Below are positions 11,555 to 21,657 of a DNA stretch of 64,000 nt, piece after piece; position 1 is the first letter of the stretch; each line of letters starts with the position of its first letter. Under the pieces are notes generated by a model. It did no database searches. It saw nothing but the letters and a program-made list of their open reading frames with translations, and was not told where the DNA came from. The stretch comes from Beroe forskalii. Its lineage: Eukaryota > Ctenophora > Nuda > Beroida > Beroidae. The translations under genes and the position numbers were made by a program. Location: the NCBI GenBank assembly GCA_011033025.1, contig WFMF01000120.1, forward strand, positions 186,001-250,000. The letters run 5' to 3'.

Positions 11555-12240
11555 TATAAATGGATTTCACCCAGCACTAGCGCGCAACACCTGGAAATTT
11601 AGAGGTGCCACATTTCCGGGTGTTGCGATGGGTGAAATCCTTTTGTAAAAAAGTATGAATCGATGGATTTCTCCCATCCCTTGCGCTTGCTAAACACGTA
11701 TATCCCTGTCTGCGTTGCGCGGCGCGCTTCCCCAGAACAGGGGAAGCGCCGCGCGCGTACACACACCTATGCGGGCTTAGGAACCCTTGCGCGTAGGATT
11801 TTATTGTCAGGCGTTGCCTGACCCCCTCGCGCGCGCGACGTCAGACAAGGATTTTAGTTAAACTAAAATCCTACGCGCAAGGGAATGGGATGGGAGAAAT
11901 CCATCGAATCTATTCATACTTTTACCCCACGCTCCGTCGCGCGCACTTATATACTTTTTTTCTGCAACACTAACAGCTCAGGACCCTCCAAATTTCCAAG
12001 ACGTGTTGCGAACTAGGGATGGGAGCTAGGATTGGGACTCCCGATGGGAGAAATCCATCAAGAAATTTGGAGGGTCGTGTTGCGGAAACAGTGCGCGTGG
12101 CGGAGCTGGTAGGATAAAATCCTAGTTCCTACTACTACTAGAACCGAACGTTGTTGTATTTTGTCAGACGTTGTCAGACGTTGCCGAAGGCGTAGGGGTC
12201 AGACAACGTCTGACAAGTTGTATTTGAGTTTCAAGTTCAA
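11555..12240. repeat. patchwork of nested inverted-repeat elements
   Basis: Several modules recur in alternating orientation. GATGGATTTCTCCCATC or its complement is at 11661, 11888 and 12043, with diverged forms at 11563 and 11627. CGCAACAC with GGAAATTT is at 11583, 11985 and 12064. CTTGCGCGTAGGATTTTA pairs 11786 with 11866. TTGTCAGACGTTG...CAACGTCTGACAA is at 12165-12215, with a relative at 11805-11850. The TIR pair 11653-11690 / 11878-11920 encloses an inner hairpin element. The region is GC-rich with GCGCGC runs. Confidence 0.75.
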
Positions 12241-12744
12241 TCGACGCCCCGGGCCTGACGATCCCACATTGTGGTACGGGTGCCGGGGAGCACGAAGAAG
12301 GTCAGACTGAGACAGTGTCAGTGTCTAGCAATTTGCATTACACTTACAGTTACAGCTACTTGAATTCTGAAGACCAAAAAATAAATATAACTGACATAAT
12401 GAAACACCGTTTTTGAATTTCCGTAACAATCACCATTCAAAATATTACATCAAAAGATTAAGAAGTATAGATATTACTATTAGCAATGCAAATTTTTAGT
12501 GAATGTGATACTGATAGTGATAGTGAATGTGTACTTATCAATCAGAAGCACCAGCTCGTCATAGTCAAAAGGGCAGTTAAAACTAAAAGGCACAAGGCAG
12601 TTTTTAACTCCAGGAAAACTTTCAATATTTTTGAGTTTTGAGACAACTGCAACTTAAATACAAGAGTTTTTGATCGTCATTACGGGTATAACTCCCGTTT
12701 TACTTTTAACTTCCTTTTTTACCAACCTTTTAACAATTACTACT

Positions 12745-13045
12745 GGGCCATCCATAATGATAAAGGACGTCCGCTATGAGGGGAAGGGGGATCCTGGCCA
12801 ATGCGGAAGTTTGCGGACAATGACATAGGGGGTGGGGTGTTTGGCCAAATGCGGACGTCCGCAGTTTACGGAAATTTCGGTCGATTCAACGGTTATTTCA
12901 CTAGAAAATCGAGAAAATTCGTGCCCAAAATTGATGACTGAAAAGATTTTTAGGAAAAATGCGGACGTCCTTGGGGGAGGGCCGAGGGGGGTCTGGAATG
13001 CGGACGAGGGGGAGGGAGGGGTCTAGAATAGCCGCAATTTTGCGG
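12745..13045. mobile_element. GGCCATCCATAA...GGACGTCCGC element
   Basis: Begins GGGCCATCCATAATGATAAAGGACGTCCGC and ends with GCCGCAATTTTGCGGACGACCTT. Internal GCGGACGTCCGC palindromes resemble the words at 8150-8250 and 9150-9165. Non-coding; exact ends uncertain. Confidence 0.55.
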
Positions 13046-13047
13046 AC

Positions 13048-13475
13048 GACCTTCCAGGCCCGTAGCCAGGATTTTTTTCCGGGAGGGGCCCTTGCGCCGC
13101 GAGCAAAGCCAAGCTGCGGCAGGGGTCTGGGGGCGCAGCCCCCAGCGGGGTCCAGGGGCGGAGCCCCGGAAAATTTTAGGGAAATTAGGGTGCTGTAGGA
13201 TGATTTTTACAATAAAGAAATGTACAGGAAATGTACAGGACGATATTTGTCAAAATCAAAGCATTGAAAAAGTATACAATCAACTATAAGTGAGCTATAA
13301 CAGTCAGAATAAGATTAAACTGCCACTATTTATATTTAACCAAGCCAAAGTATATAATTATGATTATCAGTCAAAAAACTTTTATTCTAACTATTTTTTT
13401 GAAATGGTACCTTTTCTTCCGAGGGGGGCTGCAGCCCCCCTAGCCCCCCCTCTGTCTACGGGCCTGCGACCTTCA
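13048..13475. mobile_element. GGCCCGTAGCC non-autonomous element
   Basis: The left end reads GGCCCGTAGCCAGGATTTTT then GGGAGGGGCCC. The right end reads GCCCCCCCTCTGTCTACGGGCCTGCGA. The ends are imperfect inverted repeats with G/C homopolymer blocks. The AT-rich centre has no transposase. Peptides predicted across the ends are artefacts. Confidence 0.6.
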
Positions 13476-13852
13476 TGTATGGCCCTACCCTTCCTAATCC
13501 TTGTTGAAAGGGGTGGTAAAAAGGGTTTTGAAGCGGAAGGAAGGTATTTCATTTCAGGAAAAACTGTTTTCTATCTAATTCTATATCGAGTGCTTGAACA
13601 ACAATAATTCCAATGAAGTGTTTGAAATCATTGTTTGGGGGTTTTCGACGCTTTTTAAATTTTTTTTCATAATCATTCACGTTTACTCATTACTGATGAG
13701 CACACATAGCAGTTATAAATCATAGAGCTCCAGCTAATATTCTTAATCTTGCATAAATTCAGTTTAATATTATGTAGTCTTACTGCAATGAAGACAGCCC
13801 TCCTTAAGTCCTCTAGTTTCACTTTCAGTAATGCGTAAGGTAAAGAATCATA
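13476..13852. other. intergenic, nothing recognised
   Basis: AT-rich, no supported feature. Confidence 0.5.
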
Positions 13853-15079
13853 TAGTGTGTCCCGTTTAAGTTCGTAAATTTGAAATTCCCACGATATCTA
13901 CCACAGTTAAGATAAGACCTAAATTAGTATCGTAGATAAGAGTAGATAGATGAACATTTTAGGCCTAGTGTGGCTCGGTTGGCTCCTCAGAAGTTTAAGT
14001 CTCTATTTCGTGATGTTGACTGAAAAGGAGAAAAAACATGCAATTGAAGTCTGGCATTCGACGTCATCACTCACAATGGTTCGGCGGTATTCAGGAAGCA
14101 GCCAGGATACCACGCAAAGAATTTGCCCACCATAAGTACTCTCCAGCATGTCGTTGAAAAGTTCAGTGACCACGGAACTCTTCTTGATCGCCGGAAAGGA
14201 CGAAAATCGTCGATCAAAGAAGTTGAGGTGAAAAAGGTTGAAACCTTGTATCGGAATACACAGAATCTTTCACTTCGAAGAGCATCAACAAAACTCGACT
14301 TTTTCAAGCGGAAAGTTTCACGATTCTTCGCAAGAGACTACTGAAGAAAGCCTATAAGGCTAAAGTCCGCATGATGTTGACAGAGAGGCAGAGGAGGGCT
14401 CGAGTTACTGCCTGTAAGAGGTTACGAGGACTGAGGCGTGATACACAAGATTTGGTTCAGTGACGAATCACAGTTCCTGATGATGGTATAGCCCAGAAGA
14501 AGAATCAGTTTTTCTGGGCATTGAACAAGGATGCCGTGTTATAGAATGTCAGCTGACACCTATTAAAGTCATGGTTTGGGGCGCTAGCTCAAAGGCCTCA
14601 TGTAGTCCTTACTTTTTCCACGAAAATGGTTCCCAAATCAGGGTAAATCAAGATACTTACCTTGTCTGTGTGTCTTGGTTTGTGCGCCAGCTGAAGCAGA
14701 AAAAGATGCTGAAGTCGTCATGGTTCATGCTTGTCAGACGTTGTCTGACCCCTTCGCCTTCGGCGGGCGCGCGCGCCGATTTCTGGCTATGGCCCACACT
14801 CAAGAGGATCATCTTCAACGGAAGACAGGAGCCGTTCACCTCCATCAGTTCTCTGAAGCGAGCCATAACGTGGGGATTCAAGAAACTACGAAGGGGGAAT
14901 TTCGCTCATTTGACATCTGCAGTTGAGAGGCGCTGGACAAGATGTACTTACAACAATGGTTATCGGGGTTGATTTTCTATAAATGTTCATCTTTTTGCTC
15001 TGTAATGACGTGTCCAAAAATTGATATTATCTAGGGTAACTAGCAAATTGAAATTTACGAACTTAAACGGGACATAGTA
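13853..15079 (+). mobile_element. Tc1/mariner-type DNA transposon
   Basis: About 30-bp terminal inverted repeats (TGTCCCGTTTAAGTTCGTAAAT at 13858; its complement ends at about 15074) lie next to TA dinucleotides, the target site of the superfamily. The inside carries a broken transposase reading frame. Length (about 1.23 kb) is normal for a mariner, so the element is nearly full length but inactive. Confidence 0.85.
13990..14975 (+). pseudogene. mariner-like transposase, disrupted
   Basis: Broken translation of a mariner-type transposase. An N-terminal helix-turn-helix region (starting about 14010, FVMLTEKEKKHAIEVW) continues in shifted frames as a second HTH (about 14120-14330). The first catalytic aspartate is in WFSDES, with Asp at 14462-14464. 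A VWGASS segment follows at about 14570-14600. The C-terminal part has WPTLKRII, a SLKRAI segment and a CTYNNGYRG tail (about 14780-14970). At least three frame changes and in-frame stops occur. The block with the second catalytic Asp and the SPDLNP-type motif is absent, and in its place at about 14735-14780 is a GTCAGACGTTGTCTGACCCC hairpin like that in the 11.8-12.2 kb patchwork. Confidence 0.8.
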
Positions 15080-15822
15080 TATGAAATAAATCTATAAATT
15101 TCTCATGAATAACATCATGATGATCAGTGTGATTGAATTCTAAAATCCCGCAAGATTTAGAAAAATCAACAAAATATCAGTCAGATATCAAGCGACAATA
15201 AGTCATCAATTGAAATTGACTGTTCACAAAATGGCTCAATCGAAAGTTTGATTATTAACATACTCTATTAAGTTTAAATTATGATTAATTTATTAACACA
15301 TCATAAACTCAGTCAACTCGCAGTCAACCCTTTACAATTTGAAATCCATATTTTAGTTAAGAACTATATTTAGAATTATAATTTTAAATCCTTTTTCAAA
15401 CTCTTTTTTATGCCGTTTGTTTATGTGGGAGTATTATATGTACATTCTGCATTCAAAAAACTTTAAAGGAATTTACCACCATAATTTTTTATACTCAAAT
15501 ATCAGAAACCACATCTCTCCACAGGTACATTCTCGGAAGAGTTTCATATTGTATTCGTACAGATCTGAGCTCCGGAAACAGTTCATTGATTCTGATAACC
15601 TCATTTCTATCATGCTATGGAGTGGAGGCATTCATGCCGAACTCAAAGTCCAACAATGATCTCATTTAGTTCCATTCATCGTCTTTGGTTTTACAGTTAC
15701 TCACGAGAGAGGAATTGTATTATGGATACTCCGGGGTCCACAACCATTACTTTGGGATTGAGAGTGACGCCATTATCACGGCTTTGAATGTTGTACTGAT
15801 GACCTCACGTGTTGAACCATTT
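15080..15822. other. intergenic, nothing coding recognised
   Basis: AT-rich. It includes CRE-bracketed motif copy 2 near its right end. No supported gene. Confidence 0.5.
15763..15808. repeat. CRE-bracketed 45-bp dispersed motif, copy 2
   Basis: GTGACGCCATTATCACGG, a variable centre, then TGTACTGATGACCTCACG. Same architecture as the copy at 6207, more diverged. Confidence 0.5.
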
Positions 15823-18800
15823 CTACAGGGTAGTAGTAGTCTTCTCGAGGGTGGTTGCTAACATGGGCACCTTGTCAGCTTGTTGTCAGGGGTAGCCATG
15901 ACTACAGGGTAGTAGTAGTCTTCTCCAGGGTGGTTGCTAACATGGGCACCTTGTCAGCGTGTTGTCAGGGGTAGCCATGACTACAGGGTAGTAGTTGTCT
16001 TCTCGAGGGTGGTTGCCAACATGGGCACTTTGTCAGCGTGTTGTCAGGGGTTGCCATGACTACAGGGTAGTTGTAGTCTTCTCGAGGGTGGTTGCTAACA
16101 TGGGCACCTTGTCAGCTTGTTGTCAGGGGTTGCCATGACTACAGGGTAGTAGTAGTCTTCTCGAGGGTGGTTGCTAACATGGGCACCTTGTCAGCTTGTT
16201 GTCAGGGGTTGCCATGACTACAGTGTAGTAGTAGTCTTCTCGAGGGTGGTTGCTAACATGGGCACCTTGTCAGCGTGTTGTCAGGGGTAGCCATGACTAC
16301 AGGGTAGTAGTAGTCTTCTCGAGGGTGGTTGCTAACATGGTCACCTTGTCAGGGGTAGCCATGACTACAGGGTAGTAGTTGTCTTCTCGAGGGTGGTTGC
16401 TAACATGGGCACCTTGTCAGCTTGTTGTCAGGGGTTGCCATGACTACAGTGTAGTAGTAGTCTTCTCGAGGGTGGTTGCTAACATGGGCACCTTGTCAGC
16501 GTGTTGTCAGGGGTTGCCATGACTACAGGGTAGTAGTAGTCTTCTCGAGGGTGGTTGCTAACATGGGCACCTTGTCAGCTTGTTGTCAGGGGTAGCCATG
16601 ACTACAGTGTAGTAGTAGTCTTCTCGAGGGTGGTTGCTAACATGGGCACCTTGTCAGCTTGTTGTCAGGGGTTGCCATGACTACAGGGTAGTAGTAGTCT
16701 TCTCGAGGGTGGTTGCTAACATGGGCACCTTGTTAGCGTGTTGTCAGGGGTAGCCATGACTACAGGGTAGTAGTAGTCTTCTCCAGGGTGGTTGCTAACA
16801 TGGGCACCTTGTCAGCGTGTTGTCAGGGGTTGCCATGACTACAGGGTAGTAGTTGTCTTCTCTAGGGTGGTTGCTAACATGGGCACCTTGTCAGCGTGTT
16901 GTCAGGGGTAGCCATGACTACAGTGTAGTAGTAGTCTTCTCGAGGGTGGTTGCTCACATGGGCACCTTGTCAGCGTGTTGTCAGGGGTTGCCATGACTAC
17001 AGGGTAGTAGTTGTCTTCTCTAGGGTGGTTGCTAACATGGGCACCTTGTCAGCGTGTTGTCAGGGGTAGCCATGTCTACAGGGTAGTAGTTGTCTTCTCG
17101 AGGGTGGTTGCTAACATGGGCACCTTGTCAGCGTGTTGTCAGGGGTTGCCATGACTACAGGGTAGTAGTTAGTCTTCTCGAGGGTGGTTGCTAACATGGG
17201 CACCTTGTCAGCTTGTTGTCAGGGGTTGCCATGACTACAGGGTAGTAGTAGTCTTCTCGAGGGTGGTTGCTAACATGGGCACCTTGTCAGCTAGATGTCA
17301 GGGGTTGTCATGACTACAGGGTAGTAGTAGTCTTCTCGAGGGTGGTTGCTAACATGGGCACCTTGTCAGGGGTTGCCATGACTACAGGGTAGTAGTAGTC
17401 TTCTCCAGGGTGGTTGCTAACATGGGCACCTTGTCAGCTTGTTGTCAGGGGTTGTCATGACTACAGGGTAGTAGTAGTCTTCTCGAGGGTGGTTGCTAAC
17501 ATGGGCACCTTGTCAGCGTGTTGTCAGGGGTTGCCATGACTACAGTGTAGTAGTAGTCTTCTCGAGGGTGGTTGCTCACATGGGCACCTTGTCAGCGTGT
17601 TGTCAGGGGTTGCCATGACTACAGGGTAGTAGTTGTCTTCTCTAGGGTGGTTGCTAACATGGGCACCTTGTCAGCGTGTTGTCAGGGGTAGCCATGTCTA
17701 CAGGGTAGTAGTTGTCTTCTCGAGGGTGGTTGCTAACATGGGCACCTTGTCAGCGTGTTGTCAGGGGTTGCCATGACTACAGGGTAGTAGTAGTCTTCTC
17801 GAGGGTGGTTGCTAACATGGGCACCTTGTCAGCTTGTTGTCAGGGGTTGCCATGACTACAGGGTAGTAGTAGTCTTCTCGAGGGTGGTTGCTAACATGGG
17901 CACCTTGTCAGCGTGTTGTCAGGGGTTTCCATGACTACAGGGTAGTAGTTGTCTTCTCGAGGGTGGTTGCCAACATGGGCACCTTGTCAGCTTGTTGTCA
18001 GGGGTTGTCATGACTACAGGGTAGTAGTTGTCTTCTCGAGGGTGGTTGCTAACATGGGCACCTTGTCAGCTTGTTGCCAGGGGTAGCCATGACTACAGGG
18101 TAGTAGTAGTCTTCTCCAGGGTGGTTGCTAACATGGGCACCTTGTCAGCGTGTTGTCAGGGGTTGCCATGACTACAGGGTAGTAGTTGTCTTCTCGAGGG
18201 TGGTTGCTAACATGGGCACCTTGTCAGCTTGTTGTCAGGGGTTGTCATGACTACAGGGTAGTAGTAGTCTTCTCGAGGGTGGTTGCTAACATGGGCACCT
18301 TGTCAGCTTGTTGTCATGTTGACAGGGTAGTAGTAGTCTTCCAGGGCGCTTGTTGTCAGGGGTTTCCATGACTACAGGGTAGTAGTAGTCTTCGAGGGTG
18401 GTTGCTAACATGGGCACCTTGTTAGCGTGTTGTCAGGGGTTTCCATGACTACAGGGTAGTAGTAGTCTTCTCCAGGGTGGTTGCTAACATGGGCACCTTG
18501 TTAGCGTGTTGTCAGGGGTTTCCATGACTACAGGGTAGTAGTAGTCTTCTCCAGGGTGGTTGCTAACATGGGCACCTTGTCAGGGGTAGCCATGACTACA
18601 GGGTAGTAGTAGTCTTCTCGAGGGTGGTTGCTAACATGGGCACCTTGTCAGCTTGTTGTCAGGGGTAGCCATGACTACAGGGTAGTAGTAGTCTTCTCGA
18701 GGGTGGTTGCTAACATGTGCACCCTGTCAGCGTGTTGTCAGGGGTAGTCATGACTACAGGGTAGTAGTAGTCTTCTCGAGGGTGGTTGCTAACATGGGCA

Positions 18801-19407
18801 CCTTGTCAGCGTGTTGTCAGGGGTAGCCATGACTACAGGGTAGTAGTCTTCTCGAGGGTGGTTGCTAACATGGGCACCTTGTCAGCTTGTTGTCAGGGGT
18901 AGCCATGACTACAGGGTAGTAGTAGTCTTCTCGAGGGTGGTTGCTAACATGGGCACCTTGTCAGCTTGTTGTCAGGGGTAGCCATGACTACAGTGTAGTA
19001 GTAGTCTTCTCGAGGGTGGTTGCTAACATGGGCACCTTGTCAGGGGTTGCCATGACTACAGGGTAGTAGTAGTCTTCTCGAGGGTGGTTGCTAACATGGG
19101 CACCTTGTTAGCGTGTTGTCAGGGGTAGCCATGACTTCAGGGTAGTAGTAGTCTTCTCGAGGGTGGTTGCTAACATGGGCACCTTGTCAGGGGTTGCCAT
19201 GACTACAGGGTAGTAGTAGTCTTCTCGAGGGTGGTTGCTAACATGGACACCTTGTCAGCTTGTTGTCAGGGGTTGCCATGACTACAGGGTAGTAGTAGTC
19301 TTCTCGAGGGTGGTTGCTAACATGGGCAACTTGTCAGGGGTAGCCATGACTACAGGGTAGTAGTAGTCTTCTCAAGGGTGGTTGCTAACATGGGCATCTT
19401 GTCAGCT
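15823..19407. repeat. 3.6-kb satellite array of ~79-bp units
   Basis: Roughly 45 head-to-tail copies of a unit of about 79 bp containing AGTAGTAGTCTTCTCGAGGG, TGGTTGCTAACATGGGCACC, TTGTCAGCKTGTTGTCAGGG and GTWGCCATGACTACAGGGT. Recurrent variants (GCTTG/GCGTG, GGTAGCC/GGTTGCC, CTCGAG/CTCCAG/CTCTAG) are shared between non-adjacent units, and some units lack a 17-18 bp block, indicating unequal exchange. The last unit (from about 19370) fades into unique sequence. No coding role is supported. Confidence 0.95.
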
Positions 19408-19987
19408 GAAGTGGGTGTGGTCGGTGTCACCAGGGTAACTGTGCAGTTTGTGGTGCAGTGGTCTCTCTGCTCCTTCTTGTGGTACGTGGGAGTCCGAACT
19501 ACTGTCCGCGTTTTGAGTCTCGAGAGCGAGATATTCACTGAAATAATCATGGTATCAGTGTATTGGATCCAATGAATTCTTTCTGAATTTGAAAACCTTG
19601 CGGTTGGATTCAACAAAATCAAATAACTATAAAGGGGAAATTATTTTTCTATTTTTGTCCTATGGTTGCATTTATCATTGTCTTCGCCAACACCATAACA
19701 TTAACAATGATTTCTCAAAATAAAAATATTCTGACAAATGCTCAAATGATTATTTTAGAAGCAGCCGGTTTAGAAGATGAGACAAATACCAACTTTTTCT
19801 GGTCTCGTTTGTTCAAGAAGAAAGAGGCATGGCTTTTCAATGTCTCCCGATCGTCTGAAAGTGTGATGTTCTGGGTTAGATCCTCATCGTTGGTCATCAT
19901 CACGCATCTCACATCACACTTAGAAGATCACGCATGTCACATCACACTTAGAAGATCACGCATCACGCTATGAACCCAAACACTAAC
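19408..19987. other. unique sequence, no gene recognised
   Basis: Contains a short local duplication of CACATCACACTTAGAAGATCACGCAT at about 19908-19965. The ORF at 19662-19973 (+) runs through this duplication and has no recognisable domain. Confidence 0.45.
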
Positions 19988-20400
19988 AGGTGTCGTGACA
20001 TCTGAGAACTTTTCTTAAATTTCCGCGAGAGCGCCATTGCTACGTACGTTATAGTGATTCACCGGTATAGACTGGATGAATTTGAATGGTGCTGGTCATG
20101 AGGCGCAAACTTTGAACTAACCTTGGACCGAAACTGAAACATTTTACAGACTTGAACATTCCTATTCATGCAATGTGGACACTGGAAATGGTGACACTCC
20201 GTGTACTGAGTGTTTCAAGTCAAAAGTTCAGTTCAACTGGCAGCTGCCTCAGGTCAAATCAAAGTTTTGGGTCGCGTTATTAAGCCAGATCAATTTGAAT
20301 GCGTCGAGTGCAATCGCTTACGAACACAGTTTGTGCGACTTTTAATACAATTTCAGAATGATGCTCGATTAATTTCTTGTAAAGGATGTCGCGACACCTG
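19988..20400. mobile_element. candidate MITE with CAGGTGTCGYGACATC ends
   Basis: CAGGTGTCGTGACATC at 19988-20003 is matched by its inverted copy GATGTCGCGACACCTG at 20385-20400 (15 of 16 positions). The 413-bp interior has no transposase. No clear target duplication is visible. Confidence 0.55.
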
Positions 20401-21530
20401 AGTTGAATTATGAATCACGCCATCAAAAATGATACGCCACACTCCACATCACAGTCACAATTTGATGAGTACTCTCTTCGAGTTTGCAATTCACTCAGTA
20501 TTCCAGACATCTAACAAGTTCTTAAAATCGAGTTCTGAAAGTCACTGACAACTCCATTTCACTGACAAATATTCTTTCTTCACACTCTCACAATTAACAG
20601 TGCTTGGCCCAAAATTTTCTGGTGTGAGTTTCATATACCATGATTGTGGCTCCAGCAGCTCCAAAAGCAACCGCAATCATCAAAAATTCGATTGCGGCAG
20701 TTCAAGTTCCACTCAAGGACTCACATATCCATTTCTGCTCCACAACATAATCCATAATCGCCTTATACTCTTATAGAGATTCTGAAATTTCAAGGAGGTA
20801 CACTGTGCTATGTGTATAAATTCTGATGAATACTCTATCCTTTTTCTCAAAATTTTTCAAATTTTTTATTGCTTACATTTTTTCGGTCTCACGGTGTTGA
20901 CTATCATATATATTCGCCAATGATGCAACACATAACTATAAATTCTAGACATAACTATAAACAGCCGGTCAGCCGACATGATAAACTTTTCTGATTCTAA
21001 GAAAACAGGGTGATTGTCAGGGATTATTTCCCAGGCTATATCATCATCTCAGTGATTCCCAAGTTAAACCCAATGTTCCAAATGATATCACACCGTGACT
21101 TCATCACCGTATCTTGCTCATTTCAGAAGATTTCCCTGCCTATATCACGAGATCTGAGCCACATGCACTGCATATGCCTTACAGGACTTATATTCGTCTG
21201 TCATCACATCTCACTTATAATAACATTATACCTACTGCAGTATCTTAACACCGCGGTAGGTTTATATAAAACTCGATTTTCGCTGAATTTTAGGATTTCA
21301 AGATTTCACGAAGACGGCATGAATGATGCATAAACTTGTCAGGAAACTTGGCACGAGTCTAGATTAAAGTATGCTTGATGCAGAACAAGCAGAAAATAGC
21401 CAGCCAGTTTGGCAGCTGATTGCTGTGGCGTCAAGAAAAATTGATAATAAACAGGGGAATGAACACTGAAGAAGGTTGGTACTCTGGTAAATACCAGGTA
21501 ACGGTGGCTAAAAATAAAATATAAGCTTAC
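20401..21530. other. intergenic or 3' flank of GPCR gene
   Basis: No confident exon. The minus-strand GPCR may have one more C-terminal exon here, because the exon ending at 21531 is followed by a good GTAAGC donor and has no stop before it. Confidence 0.45.
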
Positions 21531-21657
21531 CAGAAGACACTACTGATCGTCTCCTAGCTACAAAGAAGTTCCTGATGCTAGCCATCCGAATAGGGTACAG
21601 CCAAGGGTTCAGCATGGGTCCCAGGAATACCAAAACCTTGGCTATCAGATGGTACTT
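21531..21657 (-). CDS. GPCR exon: TM7 and helix 8
   Basis: Acceptor TTCTTTTCAG, donor TCTG|GTAAGC. Encodes KYHLIAKVLVFLGPMLNPWL then YPIRMASIRNFFVARRR: TM7 with the NPxxY-type NPWLY and a basic helix 8. Confidence 0.8.

Noticed and set aside
15823-19407. GTTGCCATGACTAC in each satellite unit as an RFX X-box
   Set aside because: It misses the conserved second half-site (GACTAC instead of an RNAAC-type end), and many units have GTAGCC or GTTGTC instead.
15823-19407. CRISPR-like regular repeat array
   Set aside because: Units are contiguous tandem copies with no unique spacers, and the context is an animal genome.
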